DNA from: Bacteroidia bacterium
Lineage (GTDB): Bacteria > Bacteroidota > Bacteroidia > J057
Length of the DNA stretch: 64,000 bases
NCBI GenBank assembly: GCA_022760475.1
Contig: JALEFZ010000035.1
Location: 186,001 to 250,000, forward strand
Reading direction: 5' to 3'
Shown here: positions 37,710-45,802 of the stretch, in pieces
Layout: the number at the start of each line of letters is the position of its first letter
Position numbering within the stretch: position 1 is the first letter of the stretch
Notes under the pieces: model-generated
Databases searched by the model: none
What the model was told of the DNA's origin: nothing
Seen by the model: only the letters and a program-made list of their open reading frames with translations
Program-made: the position numbers and the translations under genes

Positions 37710-40193
37710 ATGAGATACCACATTACCCTATTTATCTTCTTTGCATTCACCCAACTCTTCGCCCAACAGGCGGGACTTGTAAAAGGAGTTGTCAGTGATG
37801 CTGAGAACAAAAATATTTCTTTTGCATCCGTCTATTTGCTCAATGCTGAAAAAAACTCCCTGGTAAAAGCAGGTTTTACAAATGAAAAAGGAGTTTATAA
37901 TCTTACCCCTCTTGCAGCAGGTTCATACTATGTCAAGGTAGAATTTGCAGGAATGGCTCCTTATCAATCAGAAAAATTCACCCTGGCAGCAGGTGAAACC
38001 AAAGAACTGACTCCAGTCGTAATGACCCTCGCAGAAGCCAAACTGGATGAGGTAAAAATCAGAGCCAGAAAGCCTCTGATTGAAGTCCTGCCTGACAAGA
38101 CTGTCTTTAATGTTTCGGGTAATACAAATGCCATCGGAGAAAATGCATTGGATCTTTTGAGAAAGGCGCCAGGCGTAATCGTAGACAATAACGACAACAT
38201 CACCCTACTTGGAAAAAGCGGTGTTCAGGTTTTCATCGATGGGAAACCATCGCCCCTATCTGTCGAAGACCTTGCCCAAATGCTTCGTGGCATGCAGTCC
38301 GATCAAATCGAATCATTTGAAATCATTACCAATCCCTCTGCCAGGTATGATGCCCAGGGAAATGCAGGGATCATCAACATTCGTCTGAAAAAGGACAAAA
38401 GTCTGGGAGCAAATGCCAACATCAATTTGGGTTTTGCCCGAGGAGTTACTCCAAGGCCCAACTTCAACCGATACAATGGCTCCATAACGGCTAACTTTAG
38501 AAACAAAAAAGTCAATGTATTTGGTAATTATACTGGAGTAATTGGCACCCGATACAACTTCTTTATCTCCGAGAGAAACCAGAATGGTTTCGAATTTGAA
38601 CAGGAAAGAGAAGGTAGAAGTCCATTCACCAATAGCAATTTTAAGGCTGGTGTAGATTACTTTATCAATGACAATTCTACCATTGGTGTTATGGTCAATG
38701 GCTTTTACAATCCAGGTGAAAACAACGATTCCAGCCGAACCACCATCTACAACAATGGAAATTTTGAGTCCAACCTGATTGCATTGTCCATAGGTGAAAA
38801 AACCAATAACAACATCAACACCAACATTAACTATGCCTTCAACAACAAAAAAGGAACTACCTGGAATGTAGACCTCGATTATGGCAACTTCTACCTGCTC
38901 AATGAGTCTGCCCAGCCCAACAGCTTTTTCAACGAATCTATTACAGAGGTAGATTCTTTCAATCAGTTTAATACCATTGCAGAAAGATCCATTGACATAG
39001 GAACCCTTAAAATTGATCACGAAAGAAAACTGAAGAAAGGCAAACTGGGAGCAGGCTTCAAATCTGCTTTGGTTCGTACAGATAACGACTTCCGCTTCCT
39101 AAACCTGAACCAGCAAACCAATGAATTGGAACAGGACGATAACCGCACCAACCGCTTCCTTTATGATGAGATGATCACAGCCCTATATTCGACCTATCAG
39201 GTAAGAATCAAGAAGTGGGGCATAGAAGCGGGTTTGAGGGTGGAGAATACCATTACCAATGGAGTTTCCCTGAGTGCGCAGGAAGTCGAATTGGACAGTG
39301 TAAGAAGAAACTACACCAACCTTTTTCCCAACCTTGGTTTTACCTATAGCCCAGGACGAGTACACATGTACAAACTGTCTTATAGCCGCAGGATCGACCG
39401 CCCTCGATATCAAAACCTGAATCCATTTGTATATCAGATTGATCAATTGAGTGCAAGGGTTGGAAATCCATTCCTTTTGCCTCAGTATTCTCATAATGTT
39501 CAGGCAAGTTATACCTACAAATACAGGTATACAGCTACATTGAGTTATTCTCACACTACGGACTTGTTTACCCAGCTGTCTGACACCAGTGGTGAAAGGA
39601 CTTCTATCTTTACGACTGAAAACCTTGAATCCAGGGATGTCATCGGCATTAACGTTAGTGCCCCTATCAGCCCAACCAAATGGTGGAGTGTGTATACCAA
39701 TGCAAACCTGAACTATACCCGTAACCAGGGCAACTTCAATCTTGAGGGAGAAACAGGAAAAGACATTGACCTGGATGCGGTGCGTTTCAGCATATTCCAG
39801 CAGCAGACCTTCAACCTGAATGGGGGTTGGTCCATTGAACTTTCAGGAAACTATACTTCTCCCGGAATTTGGGGAGCCAACTATCTGTCCCAGGACTTCT
39901 GGATGGTAAATACAGGAGTTCAAAAAAGATTTTTGGACAACAAAGCTGTATTCAAAGTGGCTTTGAGTGATATCTTTTACTCCGGTCAATGGGGAGGTCG
40001 CCAGGAATTTGGTGCTTTAAGCAGTTTTGCGACCGGTGGATGGCAATCCAGGGAGCTGAGGTTCAACTTCACTTATAACTTCGGAAACCAGAAGGTCAAA
40101 AAGTCTCGTCGCAGGAAGACCGGACTTGAAGAGGAATCCAAGAGAGCCAATGGTGGCGGAGGCCAGCAAGGTGGCCCAGGAGGAGGAAGATAA
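37710..40193 (+). CDS. TonB-dependent outer-membrane beta-barrel protein (OMP_b-brl_3 type)
   Basis: An 827-residue outer-membrane protein: signal peptide ending about FAQQ, a carboxypeptidase regulatory-like domain (about 22-105), a plug domain (IEVLPDKTVFNV; LLRKAPGVIVDNND; VFIDGKPSPLS; IITNPSARYDAQGNAGIINI), then a barrel with TYSPGRVHMYKLSYSRRIDRP. The C-terminus is unusual: after the last barrel strand (LRFNFTYNFG) comes a basic RRRKTG stretch and a glycine-rich tail. It probably takes up an unknown small ligand, or acts in envelope stress. Single gene with its own strong terminator. Confidence 0.9.
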   Translation: MRYHITLFIFFAFTQLFAQQAGLVKGVVSDAENKNISFASVYLLNAEKNSLVKAGFTNEKGVYNLTPLAAGSYYVKVEFAGMAPYQSEKFTLAAGETKELTPVVMTLAEAKLDEVKIRARKPLIEVLPDKTVFNVSGNTNAIGENALDLLRKAPGVIVDNNDNITLLGKSGVQVFIDGKPSPLSVEDLAQMLRGMQSDQIESFEIITNPSARYDAQGNAGIINIRLKKDKSLGANANINLGFARGVTPRPNFNRYNGSITANFRNKKVNVFGNYTGVIGTRYNFFISERNQNGFEFEQEREGRSPFTNSNFKAGVDYFINDNSTIGVMVNGFYNPGENNDSSRTTIYNNGNFESNLIALSIGEKTNNNINTNINYAFNNKKGTTWNVDLDYGNFYLLNESAQPNSFFNESITEVDSFNQFNTIAERSIDIGTLKIDHERKLKKGKLGAGFKSALVRTDNDFRFLNLNQQTNELEQDDNRTNRFLYDEMITALYSTYQVRIKKWGIEAGLRVENTITNGVSLSAQEVELDSVRRNYTNLFPNLGFTYSPGRVHMYKLSYSRRIDRPRYQNLNPFVYQIDQLSARVGNPFLLPQYSHNVQASYTYKYRYTATLSYSHTTDLFTQLSDTSGERTSIFTTENLESRDVIGINVSAPISPTKWWSVYTNANLNYTRNQGNFNLEGETGKDIDLDAVRFSIFQQQTFNLNGGWSIELSGNYTSPGIWGANYLSQDFWMVNTGVQKRFLDNKAVFKVALSDIFYSGQWGGRQEFGALSSFATGGWQSRELRFNFTYNFGNQKVKKSRRRKTGLEEESKRANGGGGQQGGPGGGR

Positions 40194-40211
40194 TCCTCGT
40201 AACAAATAAGC

Positions 40212-40250
40212 AGAAAAGCCAACTCGTTTTGAGTTGGCTTTTCTTTTTTG
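40212..40250 (+). terminator. Strong terminator after TonB-dependent barrel gene
   Basis: A perfect 14-bp stem, AGAAAAGCCAACTC / GAGTTGGCTTTTCT, with the 5-nt loop GTTTT, followed by six T. Confidence 0.95.
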
Positions 40251-40254
40251 GGAA

Positions 40255-40725
40255 TTAACAACAGTTGGTCATTTTTTCTTTTGTCGCTTCTCCAGAATTA
40301 TCGGCTTCTTCCTCAAAACTTTTGTATTTGGGATCATTCCACTCAGAGTCATCGTGGAAAAAGTACACTTCCCACTGGTGTCCATCGGGATCTGACACCC
40401 AAAACTTATCCTGAACTGCATAACAACAGGCTGTCCCCTTCTCTTCAATGGTACTCAGCTTACCATGTTTTACCCGGCTGTGCCAGGATTTCAGGTCTTC
40501 CTGATTCCCAACCTGTATTCCCAAATGCCCAAATCCTTCGGCAACTCGTTCTGGACTTTGGAGAAAAGAAATGGTCAGGGCAGGTTTTTCCAACTCAAAC
40601 TTTGCATAGGCATCCTTAACCTTCGCGGGTTTTTCATTAAACAGGATGGAGTAAAACTCAATGCTCTTTGAAATATCAGCCACATACAGGCTCGTATGCA
40701 TTCTGGGAAAAGTTGATTTAGGCAT
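40255..40725 (-). CDS. arsI: ArsI/CadI-family glyoxalase-fold metalloenzyme
   Basis: A 156-residue vicinal-oxygen-chelate protein. ArsI is an iron-dependent C-As lyase that demethylates trivalent organoarsenicals; CadI relatives respond to cadmium. Diagnostic here is the vicinal cysteine pair Cys100-Cys101 in GTACCYA, which binds the arsenical, with likely metal ligands His10, His67 (GHLGIQV) and Glu119 (WEVY). The start chosen (MPKSTFPRMH) begins the VOC fold; an 18-codon upstream extension would cover the dyad at 40739-40754. An extra C-terminal NCC is present. Downstream of arsR in the same orientation. Confidence 0.85.
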   Translation of the reverse strand: MPKSTFPRMHTSLYVADISKSIEFYSILFNEKPAKVKDAYAKFELEKPALTISFLQSPERVAEGFGHLGIQVGNQEDLKSWHSRVKHGKLSTIEEKGTACCYAVQDKFWVSDPDGHQWEVYFFHDDSEWNDPKYKSFEEEADNSGEATKEKMTNCC

Positions 40726-40738
40726 ATCAAAAATATTA

Positions 40739-40754
40739 ATCGCTATATTGCGAT
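40739..40754. promoter_or_regulatory. Putative ArsR operator upstream of arsI
   Basis: ATCG-N8-CGAT, located between arsR and arsI, 14 bp before the arsI start. It has the same half-sites and spacing as two dyads at the arsR promoter. Confidence 0.6.
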
Positions 40755-40772
40755 GGTTTATGGTAAAAAAAT

Positions 40773-41096
40773 TCAGCAACAGTTATTGTCAAATTTGTCA
40801 AACATAGCTGACAGCAGGCTGCTGGCAGTTTTCCATTTGACGGGGTCGATACAGTAGCATACTTTGGGTCCGTCGATCTCTCCTTTGATCAGGCCTGCGG
40901 CCTTTAGCTCTTTCAGGTGCTGGGAGACAGTGGATTGGGAAAGGGGCAATTCTTCTACGATTTCACCGCAGATACAGCTTTGTCTACGAACCAAGACCTC
41001 AAGAATAGCGATCCTGGCAGGGTGACCAAGTGCCTTGGCGATGGACGCTAGTTGATTCTGTTCGGAGGTGAATTTTTCAGTTTTGCTCAATCCCAT
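40773..41096 (-). CDS. arsR: ArsR/SmtB-family metalloregulator
   Basis: A 107-residue winged-helix repressor. The DNA-recognition helix is in [20 protein letters not shown] (about 51-70). Metalloid-binding thiols are likely Cys41 and Cys43 (SCICGE), near the position of the ArsR CVC motif, with more cysteines at 80, 82 and a terminal pair 106-107. It would repress its own transcript and arsI until As(III) or a methylated arsenical binds. Two dyads lie immediately upstream, one touching the start codon, and a third before arsI. Confidence 0.9.
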   Translation of the reverse strand: MGLSKTEKFTSEQNQLASIAKALGHPARIAILEVLVRRQSCICGEIVEELPLSQSTVSQHLKELKAAGLIKGEIDGPKVCYCIDPVKWKTASSLLSAMFDKFDNNCC

Positions 41097-41140
41097 ATCG
41101 CAATAATACGATAAAAATAGAACATCGCAAAATTACGATG
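41096..41140. promoter_or_regulatory. Two putative ArsR operators at the arsR promoter
   Basis: TATCG-N8-CGATA at 41096-41113 and CATCG-N8-CGATG at 41123-41140, 27 bp centre to centre. Together with 40739-40754 they define a consistent ATCG-N8-CGAT site. Confidence 0.7.
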
Positions 41141-41383
41141 GGTGTTTTTTACTAAGTAGTTGAGCATATTGAATGCGATATTTTTGGGAGTCAGTTATTA
41201 AACGGCTGGCTCATGCGCTAGCGGAACACTTGAATCTGAAGACTTAGCTTTTTCTGACTGATCAGCATTTCTAATTGCAGCAAACATATCTTGTGGCTAA
41301 AGCTCTAAACATAATTTTTCTGTGATGTGATGGTTTCTTAAGAAAAGTTTACGGTATATTTCATTCACTCAAAATATTAGACA

Positions 41384-41824
41384 ATGCTTCCAAGCCTTCA
41401 TATAGCAGAACTAGAGCATCCCGGCTCGCGATCAATTAAACTTATCAAAGACAAACTGCTCAGTTTCAACGCTGCAACCATAACCGACGAGGATTATATA
41501 CACCACTTCAAAGTCAACCTCTTCCTCAGGGATGAGCAACATCAGCTTTATGGAGGATTATTAGGTGATATTTCATGGAAGGCCTTACAAATCCATACCT
41601 TTTGGGTTGACCCTGAATTTAGAGGAATTGGGTATGGCTTTCAGCTCCTTCAAAAAGGAATAGACCTGGCTAAAGAACAAGCATGTAGGCTAATACTTCT
41701 TGAAACGACGAGCTTCCATAACAAAGAATTCTATGATAGGTTCGGTTTTCAAGAAGTTGGCCGGATAGAGAATTTTCCACCCGGCCATACTTATTTCTAT
41801 CTTAAATATGAATTGTCAACTTAG
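41384..41824 (+). CDS. GNAT-family N-acetyltransferase
   Basis: A 146-residue acetyl-CoA-dependent acetyltransferase. The acetyl-CoA motif A is visible as VDPEFRGIGYGFQLLQKGIDLA (about 75-96, with R-x-x-G-x-G), then motif B LILLETTSFHNKEFYDRFGFQEVG. The N-terminal strand pair includes LYGGLLGDI. Substrate unknown. The last 4 bp overlap the stop of the convergent helical-protein gene. Confidence 0.88.
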   Translation: MLPSLHIAELEHPGSRSIKLIKDKLLSFNAATITDEDYIHHFKVNLFLRDEQHQLYGGLLGDISWKALQIHTFWVDPEFRGIGYGFQLLQKGIDLAKEQACRLILLETTSFHNKEFYDRFGFQEVGRIENFPPGHTYFYLKYELST

Positions 41825-42621
41825 CCACCATTTGCTTCTTTAGCGGCTGTCAGTGAAGCATTGATCGCTTCATATGTGGATACGGCTGCGGCGTATTCAT
41901 CAGAGGCATTATGGAGGTCTGTCTCCAGCTTTTCCTCTTCCTCATTGGCTATTTTGACCGCTCCGGCCAACTCCTTGTAAGTGCCTTTAGTGTCAGCCAA
42001 ACTCTTCCTCATCTTGTTGATGCCCTGATTCAAACCTGAGAGCTCCTTAGGCACATTGCCATCAATATTGCCTCCCCCTTTGTTAGGGAAGTAGACTGCA
42101 ATCTTCTTCAAAGACTCATATGAATTGAGGGTATCCTCAAGTGCTTTCAAGGCTGCAGTAAGTGCCTCTGTATTTGCTGTGATTACTTTATCCAGTTTCT
42201 CTTTGGGATCATCAGAGTTCTCTATCTCTTTGAGGCTGTCTTTCATGTCATTGACTTCAGCCAACATCCTTTCGGTTTCCTCGGCAATTTCTACGGTGTC
42301 TCCAATCAGCAATTGAATGGCTGCTTGAATGAAACCAATATTGGTTCTGGAAGTCTCTGCAAGCCGAATGGTACTTTTCAAAGAATTGGCAAGTCCTGAA
42401 AGTTCCTTATCAGTAGCTTCCAACCTTCCATTGTAATCATCCAGACTTTTACGGTAAGCAATTGCTTTATTCAGATTTGTGGAAGCGGCGGCCTTTATTT
42501 GCCCCTTCTGATCCTTATTGCGAGAAGCCTCATCCAGACTTTTCTGCAACTTATCTAGGTAAGTTTCATTTGGGAGCAGATTAGACTCTTCAGGAGGAGT
42601 AACTGTATTTGTGGTTTCCAT
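41821..42621 (-). CDS. Uncharacterised helical protein next to the injection system (B)
   Basis: A 266-residue protein with no signal peptide, no cysteine cluster and no domain I recognise. It is almost entirely predicted helix/coiled coil (rich in A, E, K, L, N) with one moderately hydrophobic stretch (GFIQAAIQLLIGDTV, about 101-115) and a loop PNKGGGNIDGNVPKEL near 180. It lies 50 bp downstream of a second helical protein in the same orientation, divergent from the eCIS operon. Composition and placement fit a cargo, effector or accessory protein of the eCIS; a ClyA-like helical toxin component is another possibility. Function is not established. Confidence 0.65.
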   Translation of the reverse strand: METTNTVTPPEESNLLPNETYLDKLQKSLDEASRNKDQKGQIKAAASTNLNKAIAYRKSLDDYNGRLEATDKELSGLANSLKSTIRLAETSRTNIGFIQAAIQLLIGDTVEIAEETERMLAEVNDMKDSLKEIENSDDPKEKLDKVITANTEALTAALKALEDTLNSYESLKKIAVYFPNKGGGNIDGNVPKELSGLNQGINKMRKSLADTKGTYKELAGAVKIANEEEEKLETDLHNASDEYAAAVSTYEAINASLTAAKEANGG

Positions 42622-42671
42622 TATTTCCTGGGGTTATTGATTTGGATAAAAGGAGAGAAGTTATGATGTGA

Positions 42672-43571
42672 TTAGGATTTAGCTTGATTTGGATCTGTTT
42701 GGGTAGCTGGATTATCCTCGCTTGGGGATGGAATCAATTCCTTCTGCTCGAAGCTCTTCTGTGCCTCTTCAATAAGCTTGTCTATGTCTGCTCCTTGGGT
42801 AGAAGGAGGAATTTTCTCCTTTTTCAGATCTGAAAGTGCCTCATGATCCAGATAAGAAGTGTTAAATTCACTTGTAGCTTTGATTTCTTCCTCATGTGCA
42901 CTAGTGGCATCCGTTGATGCTGTGGCACTCACTGTTGTCAAATCTGTTACATTGGTCTCGATTCCCGTTTTCAAGCTGCCAAAATCTTCATTGATTTTTC
43001 CAATGGAAGTCTGCAGGTTTTCCATTCCAAGTAAGCCAAACAAACCTGCTGTCTTGACTGACTTATTGAATGCCCGTTGGGCTTTGACCAACAATGCTCC
43101 TGCATCCATTTCCAACATGGAAGCCCTTTCCACAAAATCTTTAGGAAGGTCTGCCTGTACCTTTCCTGAATTGGCAGAATTGCTAACCTCACAGGCAGCA
43201 TTGGCCACAGGCTTCAATTTTTCAATCAAATCCTTGATGGAAGCTACGGAAGTAGTTAAGGCCGTCTTAAATTCGTCATTCTTGGTTTTTACAGCCGTAA
43301 TTGTACCATTGGTATTGATCGAGTCTTGAGTCAGTGCAATCACATTGTCTGTATTCAATTTTTCATACTCAGTCAAGACCCGAGAAGCCCATTGGCTCGC
43401 TTGTTTGGCTTGTTTGTTCGTAGTTTTTGCACCCTCAAGTTTCTCACTATTTAAATCAAGTGCACCTTGGGCTACACTCTCTTCTTTCCCAACTGCATCT
43501 TTGAAGGCTTTAATGGCTTTTTGAACCTGACTCATTGATTGAGCCTGGTTAGGTTGGTTCTCCTGTCCCAT
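42672..43571 (-). CDS. Uncharacterised helical protein next to the injection system (A)
   Basis: A 299-residue protein from the start chosen (MGQENQPNQAQS); an upstream 33-codon extension in frame is hydrophobic, AT-rich and not protein-like. Helical throughout, rich in Ser, Thr, Ala and Lys, with a short apolar patch (AGLFGLLGM, about 186-194) and a disordered Pro/Ser/Gln-rich tail. It shows weak resemblance to its downstream neighbour (a (N/D)xPK segment in the middle, an A-x-EEE-x4 helix near the end), so the two may be distant paralogues. No signal peptide, so export would need the eCIS or lysis. Function unknown. Confidence 0.65.
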   Translation of the reverse strand: MGQENQPNQAQSMSQVQKAIKAFKDAVGKEESVAQGALDLNSEKLEGAKTTNKQAKQASQWASRVLTEYEKLNTDNVIALTQDSINTNGTITAVKTKNDEFKTALTTSVASIKDLIEKLKPVANAACEVSNSANSGKVQADLPKDFVERASMLEMDAGALLVKAQRAFNKSVKTAGLFGLLGMENLQTSIGKINEDFGSLKTGIETNVTDLTTVSATASTDATSAHEEEIKATSEFNTSYLDHEALSDLKKEKIPPSTQGADIDKLIEEAQKSFEQKELIPSPSEDNPATQTDPNQAKS

Positions 43572-43931
43572 TTCAATATGTATTTTTATAAAGGGGTGAT
43601 ATAAGCAAGCTAGAAAAAAAGAAAGAAACATCCAATCGAAATATATGAATACAGGAAATGAATAGGTCATAAAAACAAATCACCCTAAACTCGAAAAATT
43701 CATTTATCAAGTTTGTAAAACCAAACTAACTCCATCATACCAAGCTCACCTATTGGGTTCACAAAAAAATCACAAAACCCTATTAAACAACAATTTAAGA
43801 CCCAAACCAAAGTCTTAGTACGTATTGAAAAAATGCAAAAAAATCCTAAAAACAAATGATCCATAATTGGACATATTGAGGAATAAAACTCAATCAATTC
43901 ATACATTTTTCAGTAAAAACACCTAAAAAAC

Positions 43932-43945
43932 AGGTATAAATACCT
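43932..43945. promoter_or_regulatory. Palindrome AGGTAT-AA-ATACCT
   Basis: A perfect 6-bp dyad with a 2-bp centre in the divergent control region. It has the size of a dimeric-repressor site. The binding factor is unknown. Confidence 0.4.
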
Positions 43946-44052
43946 ATTCTTCATTTAAGGAGTTTTCCCAAGCATCAAAAATTTGCATTTATCTAAATTT
44001 TATATGAGATTGAAGTAAATGTTCATCTACCTCCTTGCGCCTTCTCTTTTGA

Positions 44053-44077
44053 CATGATTTTAGCAAATCATGCTAAA
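44053..44077. promoter_or_regulatory. Overlapping palindromes just before the eCIS operon
   Basis: CATGATTT-TAGC-AAATCATG (44053-44072, 8-bp arms) overlaps TTTAGCA-AATCA-TGCTAAA (44059-44077, 7-bp arms). They end 18 bp before the first start codon. As RNA the two stems are mutually exclusive; as DNA they could be an operator. Confidence 0.5.
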
Positions 44078-44095
44078 TAGCTATTGTTTTCTTTT

Positions 44096-44677
44096 ATGAT
44101 AGACAAAGCAATTGGTTGTATTCAGGCCGAATTGAATGCCCACATTAAGCGGAAGTTTCAACTTCCAGATCCGCCTCGAGTGGTGACTTCAATGCTAGTC
44201 GATCTTGATGGCAAGCCAGCTATTGAAGGAGAGAAGAACAAGTTGATAGTGGTACTTGCGGGAATTGAAGAAACAAGGTTCAAAGGAGTTGCGCCTACCC
44301 CCATCCGAAAATCAGGTGATGCGGATATTGGCTTTAAGTCTGCTCCAATTTATCTGACATTATATGTCTTGATAGCCTCCTACTTCAAATCCTCAGAAAT
44401 GATGGAATCCTTAAAATTTCTGTCAGCAGCAATTGGCTTCTTTCAGTCCAAACCTGTTTTTGACAGAAATAATTCGCCCAAATTGGTAGATGGCCCCATT
44501 GACAAACTGATACTTGAAATGGAAAAGCAATCCTTCCATGAAAAAAGTCATCTATGGGGTATGATGGGAGCTAAGTACATGCCATCGGTTCTATATAAGG
44601 TGAGGCTGTTGACGATTCAGGAAGATCAAATGCGCAATCAGGTTACACCTGTTAAAGGAGTTGAATCAACCACTTGA
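44096..44677 (+). CDS. eCIS cap / tail terminator protein (DUF4255, Pvc16_N; Afp16-like)
   Basis: A 193-residue protein with the Pvc16_N (DUF4255) fold that caps the distal end of the tube-sheath in Afp/PVC-type systems. Typical marks are MIDKAIGCIQAELNAH at the start, PRVVTSMLVDLDGKP, the LYVLIASYFKSSEMMESLKFLSAAIGFFQSKP helix-strand region, and a final LPSVLYKVR-like segment (here MPSVLYKVRLLTI). The ATG at 44096 is preferred over an in-frame TTG four codons earlier. First gene of the eCIS operon, 25 bp before the next. Confidence 0.9.
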   Translation: MIDKAIGCIQAELNAHIKRKFQLPDPPRVVTSMLVDLDGKPAIEGEKNKLIVVLAGIEETRFKGVAPTPIRKSGDADIGFKSAPIYLTLYVLIASYFKSSEMMESLKFLSAAIGFFQSKPVFDRNNSPKLVDGPIDKLILEMEKQSFHEKSHLWGMMGAKYMPSVLYKVRLLTIQEDQMRNQVTPVKGVESTT

Positions 44678-44702
44678 ATGATCAGAATAAATAAATTTAA
44701 TC

Positions 44703-45779
44703 TTGAATAGACAATACATATCGATCCTTCAAAACTCAATTTCTAATTCCTTTTTCAATCATGGGGAAGGGCAGGATCCGAATGTACATATTGTTTCTAC
44801 TCCCACTACCAAGTCCAAGTTGAGGACTTACGAGATCGTATCCAGGGAAAATACAAAACTTGATCTCTACATGGGTATTAATGGAGCCGATCAGGAAAAT
44901 GACCTGAAGAAGCGATTGAAACTATTTCAAGAGAACAAATTGGCCTTACATTTCTTGTTGTCCCCTCAAAACATGGATTTTTACAGGTATACAGAACTGC
45001 CTTTTGATCCCAATAGTGGCATGATGTACCTCTTCAATGTCTCCATGTCTACAGAAGATATCCAGGTTCCGACGGCCTCGATCATCCAAACAACAACTTC
45101 TTTGTTTCCGATTTTGTCAAAGGAGTTTCCCAATAAGGGAGAGCATCATATAAAAGCGATCGCAGGAAATGGGCGAAATTATGAGAAAGATATTTCAGGA
45201 ATCAATTCGCTCCACGATTTTATCAGCTTATTAGAGGAAGGTTTTTACCAATTCGAAATCAATGGGAAGCCTTTTGAATCGGAGTATAAATATCAGGGAA
45301 ACCAATTTATCATAAAGAAATTTTTTGCTTATCAGAAGCCGGCGGCGTTGAATAGCATCGCCTTATTGGAAGTAATGGATTTTTCGCCTTCCCAAACCAG
45401 TTCTCCGATTAAGAGTCAACTGAAATTTCGGGTTAATGAGGTTTACCTTTATTATCATCTCATGCAGGCTCCATCTTCCAATAATAGCCTGGACATCAAG
45501 CAGTTGAAAGTGAGGGGGCAGGATGTTCAATTTGAGCCTGAGACAAGCCTAGAAGAGAACGATAAAATAGTCTTTTCATTGAGGCAGGAAGGAAACTCAC
45601 AACAAAGAATAAAGATTCCTCTTAGGCAGAGGCCTGAGGGAAAATATTGGATTGAAGACCAACATGGAAACAGAATCATTGATCATTTGCCACATCCCAA
45701 CCTGAATTCGATTTCTTACCTTCCACCCGGCAGTGAAGCAGGAACTGGATTAAAGGCTGATCTCTTTATTTATGTCTAA
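44703..45779 (+). CDS. eCIS-associated protein of unknown fold (cap-adaptor candidate)
   Basis: A 358-residue protein with no domain I can name. It is placed between the cap and sheath genes, so it likely takes part in the distal end of the particle; AlgoCIS-type systems have an extra cap-adaptor protein there, but I cannot show homology. The N-terminal half is alpha/beta (VSTPTTKSKLRTYEIVSRENTKLDLYMGING; ALHFLLSPQNMDFYRYTELPFD), with a beta-rich C-terminal half (LKFRVNEVYLYYHLM; GSEAGTGLKADLFIYV). The first possible start is TTG; no in-frame ATG occurs before residue 57 and an in-frame stop lies upstream, so TTG is likely used. Confidence 0.75.
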   Translation: MNRQYISILQNSISNSFFNHGEGQDPNVHIVSTPTTKSKLRTYEIVSRENTKLDLYMGINGADQENDLKKRLKLFQENKLALHFLLSPQNMDFYRYTELPFDPNSGMMYLFNVSMSTEDIQVPTASIIQTTTSLFPILSKEFPNKGEHHIKAIAGNGRNYEKDISGINSLHDFISLLEEGFYQFEINGKPFESEYKYQGNQFIIKKFFAYQKPAALNSIALLEVMDFSPSQTSSPIKSQLKFRVNEVYLYYHLMQAPSSNNSLDIKQLKVRGQDVQFEPETSLEENDKIVFSLRQEGNSQQRIKIPLRQRPEGKYWIEDQHGNRIIDHLPHPNLNSISYLPPGSEAGTGLKADLFIYV

Positions 45780-45802
45780 TAATTTACCTTGAATACATAA
45801 CT

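Larger units (their letters stand above)
43572..44095. other. Divergent control region between helical-protein pair and eCIS operon
   Basis: 524 bp, the most AT-rich part of the window, with no credible gene (a 68-codon minus-strand frame at 43700-43906 lacks any coding character). It holds the palindromes at 43932-43945 and 44053-44077 and must contain the promoters of both the eCIS operon and the divergent pair. Confidence 0.5.

Noticed and set aside
41821-43571. Toxin-antitoxin module for the divergent helical pair
   Set aside because: Both proteins are too long and neither shows a nuclease, kinase or DNA-binding antitoxin motif.
43572-43670. N-terminal hydrophobic extension of the 299-aa helical protein that could be read as a membrane anchor
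   Set aside because: The extension lies in AT-rich non-coding-like sequence, and the ATG at 43571 begins a typical soluble N-terminus.
43700-43906. 68-codon minus-strand frame in the eCIS control region
   Set aside because: AT-rich, aromatic and hydrophobic composition from random A/T codons, no start context, and it overlaps the expected promoter area.
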